From Haliscomenobacter sp040401995 (lineage in GTDB: Bacteria > Bacteroidota > Bacteroidia > Chitinophagales > Saprospiraceae): DNA of 64,000 bases. The position numbers and the translations under genes are program-made. Positions 1-8,841 of the stretch are shown here, one piece after another. Each line of letters begins with the position of its first letter. The stretch's first letter is position 1. The notes under the pieces were generated by a model. The model was not told the DNA's origin. It was given only the letters and a program-made list of their open reading frames with translations, and did not search any database. The DNA lies in contig JBBANM010000004.1 in assembly GCA_040401995.1 (NCBI GenBank), positions 1-64,000 on the forward strand. Reading direction: 5' to 3'.

Positions 1-81
1 GCATTTAGAAGTTATTTCTGGCAATTTTTTCGATATTTTAATGCGTTTGCCCTGATTGAACAAGCTCTATAATAAAAACCT

Positions 82-930
82 ATGAAAGTTTACAAAACCG
101 CCGCCGGTATTGCCATCAATGACGGCGATGCATTTTATTTAAGTCAGGAAAAAAACTGGGACGTATTCATCAATCGACCCAACCTATACTCAGCGATTGT
201 AAGTGAAGTACAAAACAGCAAGCCGATAGGGAACGCTGAATGGCTGGGGCAACAAACCGTTTTTTCCCCCATTGGTCAACAAGAGATTTGGGCAGCTGGC
301 GTCACCTACTTGCGCAGTAAAGTGGCGCGAATGGAAGAATCCAAAGAATCGGGCGGGGATACTTTTTATGATAAAGTCTATAGCGCTGAGCGACCGGAGA
401 TTTTCTTTAAGGGTACAGCGATTCGTGCTGTTGGCGATCAAGGCGAGGTTTACATTCGCGAAGATTCCACTTGGGATGTACCCGAGCCGGAACTCACGCT
501 GTTTGTAAATTCGGCCCATCAAATTGCCGCTTACACCATTGGCAACGACATGAGTTCGCGCAGCATTGAGGGAGAAAACCCGCTGTACTTGCCACAAGCC
601 AAGGTGTACGATAAGTGTGCGGGCTTAGGGCCTTGTTTGTATGTAGCTCCTGAACCCATTCCCTTGGAAACTCCCATTCGTATGAACATTGTAAGGAACG
701 GAGCAATCATCTTTGAGGGCGATACCCAAGTGGCGCAGATGAAGCGTTCGCTCCCCGAATTGGTAGCCTACCTGACGCGGGAATGCAGTTTTCCGCAAGG
801 CGTTTTTCTGATGACTGGAACCTGCATTGTGCCTGATCCCCCATTTACCCTCCAAGTAGGTGACGAGATCAATATTACGATTGATCCAATTGGTCTACTC
901 AGAAACGTGGTGGGAGCAAGACAAAAATAG
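82..930 (+). CDS. Fumarylacetoacetate hydrolase (FAH) family protein, likely acting on a 2-keto-3-deoxy sugar acid
   Basis: Soluble 282-residue enzyme of the FAH fold. The metal-binding signature is visible as PEPE at residues 134-137, followed by the GNDMSSR segment at 154-160 and the loop QAKVYDKCAGLGPC at 172-185. Known members cleave C-C bonds of diketo acids or dehydrate 2-keto-3-deoxy sugar acids; the overall pattern is closest to the 2-dehydro-3-deoxy-arabinonate/xylonate dehydratase branch, but the substrate cannot be read from sequence. It stands alone on its strand and ends in a strong hairpin. The neighbouring MFS transporter, rhamnose mutarotase and lactonase-like gene fit sugar-acid catabolism. 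The ATG at 82 gives a complete N-terminal domain. Family call is firm, substrate is inference. Confidence 0.85.
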   Translation: MKVYKTAAGIAINDGDAFYLSQEKNWDVFINRPNLYSAIVSEVQNSKPIGNAEWLGQQTVFSPIGQQEIWAAGVTYLRSKVARMEESKESGGDTFYDKVYSAERPEIFFKGTAIRAVGDQGEVYIREDSTWDVPEPELTLFVNSAHQIAAYTIGNDMSSRSIEGENPLYLPQAKVYDKCAGLGPCLYVAPEPIPLETPIRMNIVRNGAIIFEGDTQVAQMKRSLPELVAYLTRECSFPQGVFLMTGTCIVPDPPFTLQVGDEINITIDPIGLLRNVVGARQK

Positions 931-942
931 CTCGGGTAGGAT

Positions 943-990
943 AAAAAAGAAGCGGCGCTTGGGGTTTATGACCAAGCGCCGCTTCTTTTT
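943..990 (+). terminator. Rho-independent terminator after the FAH-family gene
   Basis: A GC-rich perfect stem (AAGCGGCGCTTGG arm near 950-962, complementary arm 972-985) with a 9-nt loop is followed by TTCTTTTT. It starts about 13 bp after the FAH stop codon. The left arm is preceded by an A-run, so it may work in both directions. Confidence 0.85.
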
Positions 991-1014
991 CAGATGAGAT
1001 GGATTTATCCGTTT

Positions 1015-1173
1015 AGGAACGGGTAAATAATAAGTGTTTGCTTTAGCCGCCGCTATTTTGCCGCCAATCAACTATCTTTTGAGGCACAATGTGGTGCATT
1101 GTAACGAAAAAGATAGGAAGAGTGGCGGTGAAAGAGCAAGGCAAAAGTAAGCACTTATTGTTTAACCGTTCCT
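1015..1173 (+). repeat. 159-bp palindromic MITE-like element, copy 1
   Basis: Terminal inverted repeats begin AGGAACGG and end CCGTTCCT. The interior holds further complementary arms (GCCGCC/GGCGG, CTATCTTTT/AAAAAGATAG), so the whole element can fold as one long hairpin. A second copy of exactly the same length, about 85% identical by eye, lies at 37268-37426 in the opposite orientation. There is no coding capacity and no obvious target-site duplication. The right end overlaps the 3' end of the MFS gene and supplies its last codons (R-N-G) and stop. Probably a non-autonomous element mobilised by an unidentified transposase. Confidence 0.8.
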
Positions 1174-2442
1174 TGCTGTTCCATCGTGGTAATCCAAGTT
1201 TTTTCCAAACGTCTCTTTCAAGCTAAAGATGGAAAAAAAAGCCAGCCCGATACAAATACCTCCTATAATCAAAGTACTGGAAGTAACCGACGCAGTAAGC
1301 CCCAAGAAATAGAAAAACCCTCGGCTGATAGGGATCACCGCTCCCCGAACAAAGTTGGGTACGGTGGTAGTAGCCGTAGCGCGAATGTTGGTGCCAAACT
1401 GCTCAGAGGCTATCGTTACAAACAATGCCCAGTAACCCGTACTCAAGCCCAAGGTAAAGATCAATGTATAAAATGCGGTAGTTGAAATATTGCGGATCGA
1501 AAGATAGACCAGCGACATGATCAACATAAAGGCCAAGTTAAAAAGCACCACTTTTTTCCGACTCTTAACCACCTGGCTCAACCAACCGCTGAACAAATCG
1601 CCAACCGAAAGCCCTAAATAAGCCATCATAATGGTGGTTGCTACACTGATGATACCATCGGTAATGTGGATTTGTTCGGCAAATTTTGGCGACATCTTGA
1701 TCAACACCCCCAACACAAACCATACTGGCAGGCCAATGCTGATACAGTGAAGGTATTTGATAAATCTTTCGCGATTGGTAAAGAACATCCCCAAGTTTCC
1801 TTTTTGGACTTTACTGCTCTGCGTTTCTTCGAACATGCCTGATTCAAAAGTGCCAAAACGTAGGAATAGTAATAACAATCCTAAGGTGCCGCCAATTAAG
1901 TAAGCCGTTTGCCAAGGTTCTAATCCAAACAACGACAAATGCAAATTAGCGATCAAAGCCGCCGCAACTGCCCCCAATGCCCCTAGCGTAACAATGAGCG
2001 CTGTTCCCCAACCTCGATTCTCTTTGGTCATGATTTCGGATACCAGCGTAATGGCTGCACCAAGTTCCCCGGCAAGCCCTAAACCCGCCAAAAAGCGCAC
2101 GGCCTGATATTGCCAAATGGTAGTGACAAAAATATTGAGCAAGTTGGCGATTGAATACAACATGATGGATCCAAAAAGAATTGATTTCCGCCCTTTGAGG
2201 TCGCCCATAACTCCCCAGAGGATCCCGCCGACTAGCATACCGGCCATTTGCCAGTAAAATAGGTTGTTGTCAAATAGATCGGCCACCCTTAGCGGATCGG
2301 CCACATTTAAGCCTACCGGACTTTGAATGCTCTCTTTTCCAATGATGTTGAACAATTGCAAATCGTAAATGTCAACAAAGTAGCCTAATCCGGCCACTAT
2401 CACAGTAGCGTTCAAAGCTTTAGAAATCAATGGCTTGCTCAT
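1162..2442 (-). CDS. MFS transporter
   Basis: Major facilitator superfamily carrier of about 426 residues with 12 predicted membrane segments. The loop 2-3 signature appears as GVMGDLKGRKS, and RFLAGLGLAGELG lies in segment 4. The start at 2442 (MSKPLISKALNATV) is preferred because upstream residues add an unlikely hydrophobic leader before the usual N terminus; a start at 2505 cannot be excluded. No substrate signature is visible; the neighbours (FAH enzyme, rhamnose mutarotase, lactonase-like protein) suggest a sugar, sugar acid or breakdown product. The last three codons and the stop lie inside a 159-bp repeat element, so the C terminus has probably been altered by that insertion. Confidence 0.85.
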   Translation of the reverse strand: MSKPLISKALNATVIVAGLGYFVDIYDLQLFNIIGKESIQSPVGLNVADPLRVADLFDNNLFYWQMAGMLVGGILWGVMGDLKGRKSILFGSIMLYSIANLLNIFVTTIWQYQAVRFLAGLGLAGELGAAITLVSEIMTKENRGWGTALIVTLGALGAVAAALIANLHLSLFGLEPWQTAYLIGGTLGLLLLFLRFGTFESGMFEETQSSKVQKGNLGMFFTNRERFIKYLHCISIGLPVWFVLGVLIKMSPKFAEQIHITDGIISVATTIMMAYLGLSVGDLFSGWLSQVVKSRKKVVLFNLAFMLIMSLVYLSIRNISTTAFYTLIFTLGLSTGYWALFVTIASEQFGTNIRATATTTVPNFVRGAVIPISRGFFYFLGLTASVTSSTLIIGGICIGLAFFSIFSLKETFGKNLDYHDGTARNG

Positions 2443-2593
2443 GCTGGTTTTTCGGTAAAAGATCAATAAAGGAATCGTAAGCGATGAAGATAGCAATTTA
2501 TTCATTTTTCATGCATCGAGAGGTGCTTGGAGGTTGACTTTTTTTAATTCTCCTGGATCAACAGAGCGGTGATAACGCTGTTCCCAATATCTA

Positions 2594-2755
2594 AGAGTGA
2601 GTTTGGATTTTTAGTTCGCAGGCGAAAATGAGTCAAAATTTACACCAACGAGGCGCGAAAAACGGAGTGTAGCAGCGCTACATGAGTATTTTCGCAACGA
2701 AGTTGGGGTGAATTTTGGCCATTTGCAGCGCGAACTAAAAATCCAAACTCACTCT
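2594..2755. repeat. About 160-bp palindromic element, family 2, copy A (full length)
   Basis: Long inverted repeat with ends AGAGTGAGTTTGGATTTTTA and its complement. The core contains the hairpin GTAGCAGCGCTAC and the arms CCAACGAGGCGCGAAAA / TTTTCGCAACGAAGTTGG. Four relatives occur in the window (13840, 26334, 28527, 53445). It occupies most of the 420-bp gap between the MFS start (2442) and rhamnose mutarotase (2863); I see nothing else firm in that gap. Confidence 0.85.
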
Positions 2756-2862
2756 AAAACCAAACCCGCTGTGTAAATGGTTTTGTTGCTGCCCCACATT
2801 TGTCCAAGCTTTGTTCTATCTTGCCAGCAGTTAAAAAATCAGTCATCAAAACATACCTTCCT

Positions 2863-3177
2863 ATGGCTCGTCGCGGCTTTGTCATGAAACTACGTCCCAA
2901 TTTTGCCGTCGAATACCGACACCGACACGATGAGATTTGGCCAGAATTGTCCGCTTTACTCAAAAACTACGGCATCTCCGATTATTCCATTTTTTTGCAG
3001 GAAGAGACAAACACGCTTTTTGGCGTCATGACTTTTGCAGACATCAAATTATTGGATGGCTTGCCCGAGGAACCCATTATGAAAAAATGGTGGGCTTATA
3101 TGCAGGACATCATGGAGACCAATCCAGATCATTCCCCTGTCAGTGTTACACTAGAAGAAGTTTTTCATTTGCCCTAA
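2863..3177 (+). CDS. rhaM: L-rhamnose mutarotase
   Basis: Interconverts alpha- and beta-L-rhamnose. From the ATG at 2863 the product has 104 residues, exactly the length of E. coli RhaM, and aligns end to end. The catalytic histidine is present at residue 22 in YRHRHDEIWPEL, Tyr18 is conserved, and the double tryptophan (KKWWAYM) and C terminus NPDHSPVSVTLEEVF are typical. An upstream in-frame ATG at 2800 would add 21 residues absent from the family. The next gene starts 14 bp downstream, so the two are probably co-transcribed. No rhamnose isomerase, kinase or aldolase is in the window. Confidence 0.9.
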   Translation: MARRGFVMKLRPNFAVEYRHRHDEIWPELSALLKNYGISDYSIFLQEETNTLFGVMTFADIKLLDGLPEEPIMKKWWAYMQDIMETNPDHSPVSVTLEEVFHLP

Positions 3178-3190
3178 CTAGTTGAAAATT

Positions 3191-4735
3191 ATGTCTGGGA
3201 TCTTGCTCCGCGCTGGTGAATTGAAACTCCGTTATGAGGATGGTTTTTTGCGCCAATTGCTATTCGGCGAAACCGAAGTACTCCGAATGATTTACTTCGC
3301 ACTACGAGATCATAATTGGGGGACTTTTACCCCCATCATTGAACAGGAAAATATCCAGGTAGACGCTGATCACTTCCGTATCAGTTACCAGTGTAGACAC
3401 CAATTGGATGGCCAGGATTGTTACATTTGGAAGGTAAATATTATTGGGTCAGCCGATGGTACAATTGAATTTGACCTAAAAGGTACAGCGCTCATGTCCT
3501 TTCGAACCAATAGAGCGGGTTTTTGCGTCCTTCATCCTATTCAAGGTTTGGCCGGGGAACCGCTGCTGGTTCTGCACCCAGATGATACAACTACAGCTGC
3601 TGTTTTTCCAAAAAACATCGATCCCTACCTTCCTTTTCAAGACATCCAAGCAATGCATTGGAGCGTGTTTGATCCTCAGGGTCAATCCTTAATGCTGCAA
3701 TTGAATTTTGTAGGTGATGTTTTTGAAACCGAAGATCATCGCAACTGGGGTGATGCCAATTATAAAACCTATTGTACCCCCATTGAACGCCCATTTCCAG
3801 TTGACCAACATGCTGGCGACGAAGTACGACAAAACATTACATTCAGCTTCCAAATTGATTCCGCTACCGTTTTTCAAAATGCTGTGTCCGTTCAATTGCC
3901 GGCAAATGGCAGAACCCAAACTCCTTTAAACATTGGCATTGGCGCAGCTTCGGGGCAAAATGAATTGGAAATTGATGTTGCCAAAAAATTAGGAGCACTG
4001 CACTTGAGCCATTACCGAGCCGATGTTGCCCCAGCACAAGCTGATTGGGTAGTTCGTTTTTCGAATGATGCGGCAAACGCCCATTTGTTGCAATTGCCTT
4101 TAGAAATTGCCCTCCACTTGAGTACTGAACCACAGGAAGAATTGGCGGCTTTTGTACAGTTGTGCCAGCAAAATCGACTCAACATCAAATATGTATTGCT
4201 GTTTTCTGCTACGAGTCTAGTAACTACCCCAGCAATCATTGCCGCTATACCGCATTTGAAAAAATCGCTACCTAATGTACAGTTTGGTGTGGGGACGAAC
4301 TACAATTTCACCGAATTGAATCGCAATCGATTTGATCCGGGCTTGGCGGACTTTGTGACGTTTAGTTTTCATCCCCAAGAACATGCTTTTGACGATTTAT
4401 CGGTTATGGAAAATACCGAAACCCTGCTGTATACGGTGGAAAGCGCCCGAGCTATTTATCAATTGCCGGTTCATATTTCACCCGTCACTTTGCGGGCACG
4501 ATTTAATCCATACGCCACCGACCCCAAAGGCTGGGTACTTGACGAAAACCGGCGAACCGATCTTCGTCAAGTAATGCCATTTACTGCAATTTGGACCCAA
4601 AAATGTATCGCCTTTTTGGAATCAGCTGGCGCGCAATCGGCTACTTTTTTTCAAACCACTGGCCTACAAGGTATCATCACCGACAATGGAGCGCCATATC
4701 CAATCTATGATTTTTTCCAAAACCGCAATCGGTGA
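3191..4735 (+). CDS. D-apionate lactonase-like protein
   Basis: Two-domain cytosolic protein of 514 residues with no signal peptide. The N-terminal half is beta-rich and contains LRMIYFALRDHNWGT (about 31-45) and RTNRAGFCVLHPIQGLAG (about 114-131), which resemble the ApnL family (D-apionate lactonase of apiose catabolism). The C-terminal half looks like a TIM barrel. It follows rhaM by 14 bp. The ATG at 3191 is preferred to a TTG at 3182. ApnL assignment comes from remembered family resemblance, not a search; another sugar lactonase or glycoside-type activity is possible. The gene ends directly against the stop of the convergent nuclease gene. Confidence 0.6.
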   Translation: MSGILLRAGELKLRYEDGFLRQLLFGETEVLRMIYFALRDHNWGTFTPIIEQENIQVDADHFRISYQCRHQLDGQDCYIWKVNIIGSADGTIEFDLKGTALMSFRTNRAGFCVLHPIQGLAGEPLLVLHPDDTTTAAVFPKNIDPYLPFQDIQAMHWSVFDPQGQSLMLQLNFVGDVFETEDHRNWGDANYKTYCTPIERPFPVDQHAGDEVRQNITFSFQIDSATVFQNAVSVQLPANGRTQTPLNIGIGAASGQNELEIDVAKKLGALHLSHYRADVAPAQADWVVRFSNDAANAHLLQLPLEIALHLSTEPQEELAAFVQLCQQNRLNIKYVLLFSATSLVTTPAIIAAIPHLKKSLPNVQFGVGTNYNFTELNRNRFDPGLADFVTFSFHPQEHAFDDLSVMENTETLLYTVESARAIYQLPVHISPVTLRARFNPYATDPKGWVLDENRRTDLRQVMPFTAIWTQKCIAFLESAGAQSATFFQTTGLQGIITDNGAPYPIYDFFQNRNR

Positions 4736-5791
4736 CTAGAGCTTTTTGACCACGTAAATGCATACTGGAAAGTGATCACTGTAGCCATCAATAAATTCAT
4801 TGCCGGAAAAAGTACGCAAAGGATAGCCTTTGTACTGCCCGCTGGTTTGGGTTAAATAGGGTGCATTAAACACTTTGGATTGAAAAAAATGATAGCCCAA
4901 CGACTGTGGGTTCGCCAATCCTGAACTCAAAATAATCTGATCAAAAAGACTCCAAGCATCTTGGTAAGCCAGGGTACCGATGCCTTTTTTGTAATAATCA
5001 TACATGGTGTTGTACATCGCTCCTACGCGCACGTCTGCGAGGTCGCGTTTGGCATTGAGCACCTCTTTTACGCTGGGACTCACGGGGTCATCATTCAAAT
5101 CGCCCATTATCAACACTTTTGCATTAAGATCCTGCGCTTGCAAGGAATCAACCACTTTTTTGCACAACATGGCTGCGGCATTGCGGTAAGGTTGCGTTGC
5201 TTTTTCACCGCCACTTCGCGATGGCCAGTGATTGACCAGCACGTGTAACGGCTCGCCATCAAAAAGACCAGTGACAAAAAGGATGTCGCGGGTACCTCTT
5301 GTAATTCCACCTTCTGCATCGTACTGCTTCATGGGAATTGCCCGGCTGCTGAGCACTTTAAAATACTTGGGTTGATACAATAGCGCTACATCAATGCCTC
5401 GTGGATCGGGAGAATCAAAATGTACAATGGCATAATGGCGATTTTTTACCGCATCGCGTTGTACGAAATCCTCCAATACTTTGCGGTTTTCAATCTCGGC
5501 TACGCCTAAAATGGCTGGTCCATCGGGTGTTTTTTCCGTACCTAAATCAGCAATAACTTTTGCCAATCGATCCAGTTTTCGGGTGTACTGTTCCGGTTTC
5601 CAATGATTGTCGCCGGCGGGAGTAAATTGCAGGTCGTCGGTATCGGGACTATCTTCTGTATCAAACAGATTTTCAAAGTTGTAGAATCCGATACAAGCAA
5701 TTCGGTGGGTATTCTGCGCATTTAATTTAGAAAAATTTGCAGAAAAAATGAGGTTTAGGATAATACCAAAAATGATCTTTACGTTACTCAT
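4736..5791 (-). CDS. Secreted endonuclease/exonuclease/phosphatase (EEP) family protein
   Basis: Exported metal-dependent phosphodiesterase or nuclease of about 351 residues. The start at 5791 gives a signal peptide (MSNVKIIFGIILNLIFSAN..LNAQ). EEP motifs in order: FYNFENLFD (Asn/Glu metal site), GVAEIENRKVLEDF, LVNHWPSRSGG, IMGDLNDDP and a C-terminal GYSDHFPV with the catalytic Asp-His pair. The family ranges from DNase I to sphingomyelinase and phosphatase, so the substrate is open. The gene is divergent from a TonB receptor and DUF5689 lipoprotein, which suggests extracellular nucleic acid or phosphoester degradation. It ends tail to tail with the upstream lactonase-like gene with no gap. 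Confidence 0.88.
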   Translation of the reverse strand: MSNVKIIFGIILNLIFSANFSKLNAQNTHRIACIGFYNFENLFDTEDSPDTDDLQFTPAGDNHWKPEQYTRKLDRLAKVIADLGTEKTPDGPAILGVAEIENRKVLEDFVQRDAVKNRHYAIVHFDSPDPRGIDVALLYQPKYFKVLSSRAIPMKQYDAEGGITRGTRDILFVTGLFDGEPLHVLVNHWPSRSGGEKATQPYRNAAAMLCKKVVDSLQAQDLNAKVLIMGDLNDDPVSPSVKEVLNAKRDLADVRVGAMYNTMYDYYKKGIGTLAYQDAWSLFDQIILSSGLANPQSLGYHFFQSKVFNAPYLTQTSGQYKGYPLRTFSGNEFIDGYSDHFPVCIYVVKKL

Positions 5792-5868
5792 GCGTCTTAA
5801 CTTTAGGGTTAACGGCACAAAAACGTCGGTCAACGGTTGTAGATTGCGTTAACCTAAAAAAATAAATA

Positions 5869-5906
5869 CTGCTGATCTGGGTATAGGAGTACAAAAGGAT
5901 CAGCAG
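5869..5906 (+). promoter_or_regulatory. Inverted repeat upstream of the TonB receptor
   Basis: CTGCTGATC (5869-5877) and GATCAGCAG (5898-5906) form a perfect 9-bp inverted repeat with a 20-bp spacer, 50 bp before the preferred receptor start, in the divergent promoter region shared with the nuclease gene. It could be an operator or a 5'-UTR hairpin. No promoter boxes are clear. Confidence 0.35.
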
Positions 5907-5955
5907 CGTGATTGTAGCCAATAAGTGCTACCCAGTAATTCTAAAACCCTGTTTT

Positions 5956-8778
5956 ATGCATACACTTCGCTTAATTTGCTTTTTGCTAGGGAGTACTTTG
6001 CTGCTTCCTCACGCATTTTCGCAATCCGCCGCTAGAATCCAAATTCGCGGCAAGATTGTAGATTCCCGTACCAAAGAACCCATTTCTGGCGTAGAGGTAC
6101 GATTACTCACCGCAACTTTTATCTCGGACGAAGAAGGAAGATTTGATCTATCCACAACTGCTCCTGAAGGTGGAAATTTAGCGGTTTCCCTTTTTAAGGC
6201 TGGTTTTCAGGAAAAAGAAATCGACATTTTTTCTGGACAACAAGCTTCCGTAAACTTAGGCACAGTAGCCTTGGATCAAAAAGAAGGCGGCGATTTGATC
6301 AACGCCGAAGACGTGATCCCTACCGTCACCCTCAGTACCAACGAACAAGAAGCCGAAGGAGAACAGAGCATTTCAGGATTGCTGACGGCATCCAGTGATG
6401 TTTATGTTTCATCTGCCGCGTTTAATTTCAGTGCGGGTCGGTTTCGAATGCGCGGGTACAGTCCGGCCAACACCGAAGTGTACCTCAACGGCGCGCCCAT
6501 CAACGATTTGGAGAGCGGCTTTCCCAACTGGGCATTGTGGGGCGGACTCAATGATGTAGTGCGCAACCGCACCAACAGTTTTGGGCTAGGCGTAAACCCC
6601 GCAGCTTATGGCGGTATTGGCGGTTCCTCTGCGTTCGACACGCGCGCGTCGCGCCAACGCAAACAGTTTCGGGTGTCCTATGCCGTGGCCAATCGCACTT
6701 ATCGCAACCGGGTGATGGCCACCTATTCCACGGGGTTGATGAGCAATGGTTGGGCCGTTACGCTTTCTGGTTCGCGGCGCTGGGCGGATGAAGGTTATGT
6801 GCCTGGTACTTTTTACGATGCTTATTCTTACTTCCTTTCGGTTGACCGCAAGTTGAACAGCCAGCATTTGTTCAACATCACAGCATTTGGCGCGCCGGTT
6901 AAACGGGGTCGATCAGGTGCATCTACCCAAGAGATGTACGATTTGGCAGGCAGCAATTTTTACAATCCCAACTGGGGATACCAGAATGGCAAAAAACGTA
7001 ATGCCCGGGTAGCCGATACCCATCAGCCGATGGTAATTTTGCGCCATGATTGGACGCCGTCGCCAACCCAGCACCTGACCACAACCGCGTCTTACCAAAC
7101 AGGAAGAAACGGATTGACTTCCTTGGATTGGTACGATGGCCGCGATCCTCGTCCAGATTATTACCAACGCCTACCCAGCTATGTTAATCCTGATCAAAAG
7201 GATGCAGTAGCCGATGTACTGCGCAATGATGAAAATGCGCGACAAATTGATTGGGATTACCTCTATTCCGCCAATAGAAACAGCGTGGCTACTATCCTGA
7301 ATACCGACGGGGTTGCCGGCAACAATGTGACCGGAAAACGGGCGCAGTATGTATTGGAAGATCGGCGTTTTGATCGCCAAAGAATCACCTTCAACACCAA
7401 TTGGGAGCAAAACATCAATCTGCATACTAGATTGACTGCTGGCGCCAATTACCAATGGCAAAAAACGCACAACTACAAGGTCTTAGACGATTTGCTCGGT
7501 GCTGATTTCTATTTGGACATCGACAAATTTGCGGAACAAGATTCCATAGGCAACCCAAGTTTTTATCAAAACAACGTCAATATCCCTAATCGTTTGGTGC
7601 GGGAAGGCGATGTTTTTGGCTACAATTACAATGACATTTCGCGGAAAATTGCCGGATGGGGGCAAATCGAAACCAGCAGTTCACATTTTGACTTTTTTGG
7701 TGCACTGAATGTGGCTCAAAATGTTTTTTGGCGAGAAGGATTGGTGAAAAACGGCAAATACCCCAACAATTCCGAAGGGGTATCCAATAAGTCGCAGTTT
7801 GTCGATTTTGGCGGAAAAACGGGGATGACTTACAAACTCAATGGCCGTAATTATTTTGTGCTCAATGCGGGTTACCAGCGCCAGTCGCCGCTGTTGCGCA
7901 ATGCCTTTATCTCGCCGCGCACTCGAGATCAGATCACGCCTGGTTTGGGACAAGAACAAATCTTCAGTGTTGAAGGGGCTTATTTGTTGCGGGCGCCTTA
8001 TGCAAAAATTCGCATCACCGGCTATTTTACCCAGTTTACCAATCAAGTCAACACCCGCAGTTTTTACCTAGATAATGCCATTGCCACTACCACTGGCGCC
8101 CGTGGCGGTTTTGTAAATTATGTGATGACGGGCGTCAATACCCGCAACATGGGGGTTGAAATTGGCGGTGAATTTTCACTTGGTGCAGCCTGGAAGCTCA
8201 AGTCTGCTGCCTCTATTGGACAATTCATCTACACTTCACGTCCTGATGTGTATGTTTTCTTGGATAATGTAGGTCAGGAGATTCGTCATGATCAGGTATA
8301 CTTGAAAAATTTCAAACTCCCCAACGTACCCCAAACTGCCGCCACTATAGGCCTCAACTACAATTCTCCTAAGTTTTGGTTTGCCAATTTGAACGTCAAT
8401 TATTTTGGTCGTACCTGGATCGACATCAACCCCGAACGCCGTACTTCGGCCGCTTTGGCTTATGTTGAAAATCCCCAATTTAATAACCAAATTGTTGAAC
8501 CCGGCTCCGATCTTTGGAATAAGATCATCAAACAGCAGCAACTCCCTTCCGCCATTACCGTGAATTTCTTCGGCGGAAAATCCTGGAAAATCAACAAGGG
8601 GACTTTTGTGTACTTCAATTTGGGTATCAATAATTTGCTGGACAATAAAAAATTCATCAGCGGAGGCACGGAACAGTTCCGATTTGACTATCAGGATAAA
8701 AATGTCGACAGGTACCCGAATCGCTACTTCTACAGCTTTGGTCGCAACTACTTTGCCAGCATTGCTTTGCGCATGTAA
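5956..8778 (+). CDS. TonB-dependent outer membrane receptor (SusC-like, CarboxypepD_reg N-terminal domain)
   Basis: Outer membrane active transporter of about 940 residues. Signal peptide at 1-24 from the ATG at 5956 (MHTLRLICFLLGSTLLLPHAFS). Next comes a CarboxypepD_reg-like beta-sandwich (about 28-105, IRGKIVDSRTKEPISGVEV), a plug domain (about 140-240, with RMRGYSPANTEVYLNGAPI) and a 22-strand-type barrel ending in an aromatic strand (SFGRNYFASIALRM). It is followed after 63 bp by a DUF5689 lipoprotein, which may be its surface partner in place of a SusD. The nearby secreted nuclease suggests a nucleic-acid breakdown product or phosphate-containing ligand; this is inference. Confidence 0.92.
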   Translation: MHTLRLICFLLGSTLLLPHAFSQSAARIQIRGKIVDSRTKEPISGVEVRLLTATFISDEEGRFDLSTTAPEGGNLAVSLFKAGFQEKEIDIFSGQQASVNLGTVALDQKEGGDLINAEDVIPTVTLSTNEQEAEGEQSISGLLTASSDVYVSSAAFNFSAGRFRMRGYSPANTEVYLNGAPINDLESGFPNWALWGGLNDVVRNRTNSFGLGVNPAAYGGIGGSSAFDTRASRQRKQFRVSYAVANRTYRNRVMATYSTGLMSNGWAVTLSGSRRWADEGYVPGTFYDAYSYFLSVDRKLNSQHLFNITAFGAPVKRGRSGASTQEMYDLAGSNFYNPNWGYQNGKKRNARVADTHQPMVILRHDWTPSPTQHLTTTASYQTGRNGLTSLDWYDGRDPRPDYYQRLPSYVNPDQKDAVADVLRNDENARQIDWDYLYSANRNSVATILNTDGVAGNNVTGKRAQYVLEDRRFDRQRITFNTNWEQNINLHTRLTAGANYQWQKTHNYKVLDDLLGADFYLDIDKFAEQDSIGNPSFYQNNVNIPNRLVREGDVFGYNYNDISRKIAGWGQIETSSSHFDFFGALNVAQNVFWREGLVKNGKYPNNSEGVSNKSQFVDFGGKTGMTYKLNGRNYFVLNAGYQRQSPLLRNAFISPRTRDQITPGLGQEQIFSVEGAYLLRAPYAKIRITGYFTQFTNQVNTRSFYLDNAIATTTGARGGFVNYVMTGVNTRNMGVEIGGEFSLGAAWKLKSAASIGQFIYTSRPDVYVFLDNVGQEIRHDQVYLKNFKLPNVPQTAATIGLNYNSPKFWFANLNVNYFGRTWIDINPERRTSAALAYVENPQFNNQIVEPGSDLWNKIIKQQQLPSAITVNFFGGKSWKINKGTFVYFNLGINNLLDNKKFISGGTEQFRFDYQDKNVDRYPNRYFYSFGRNYFASIALRM

Positions 8779-8841
8779 TTCCCTTTTTCAAACATTTATC
8801 AACCCGGGCATGAAAATGCTACAACTATAAATCTTTTTACC

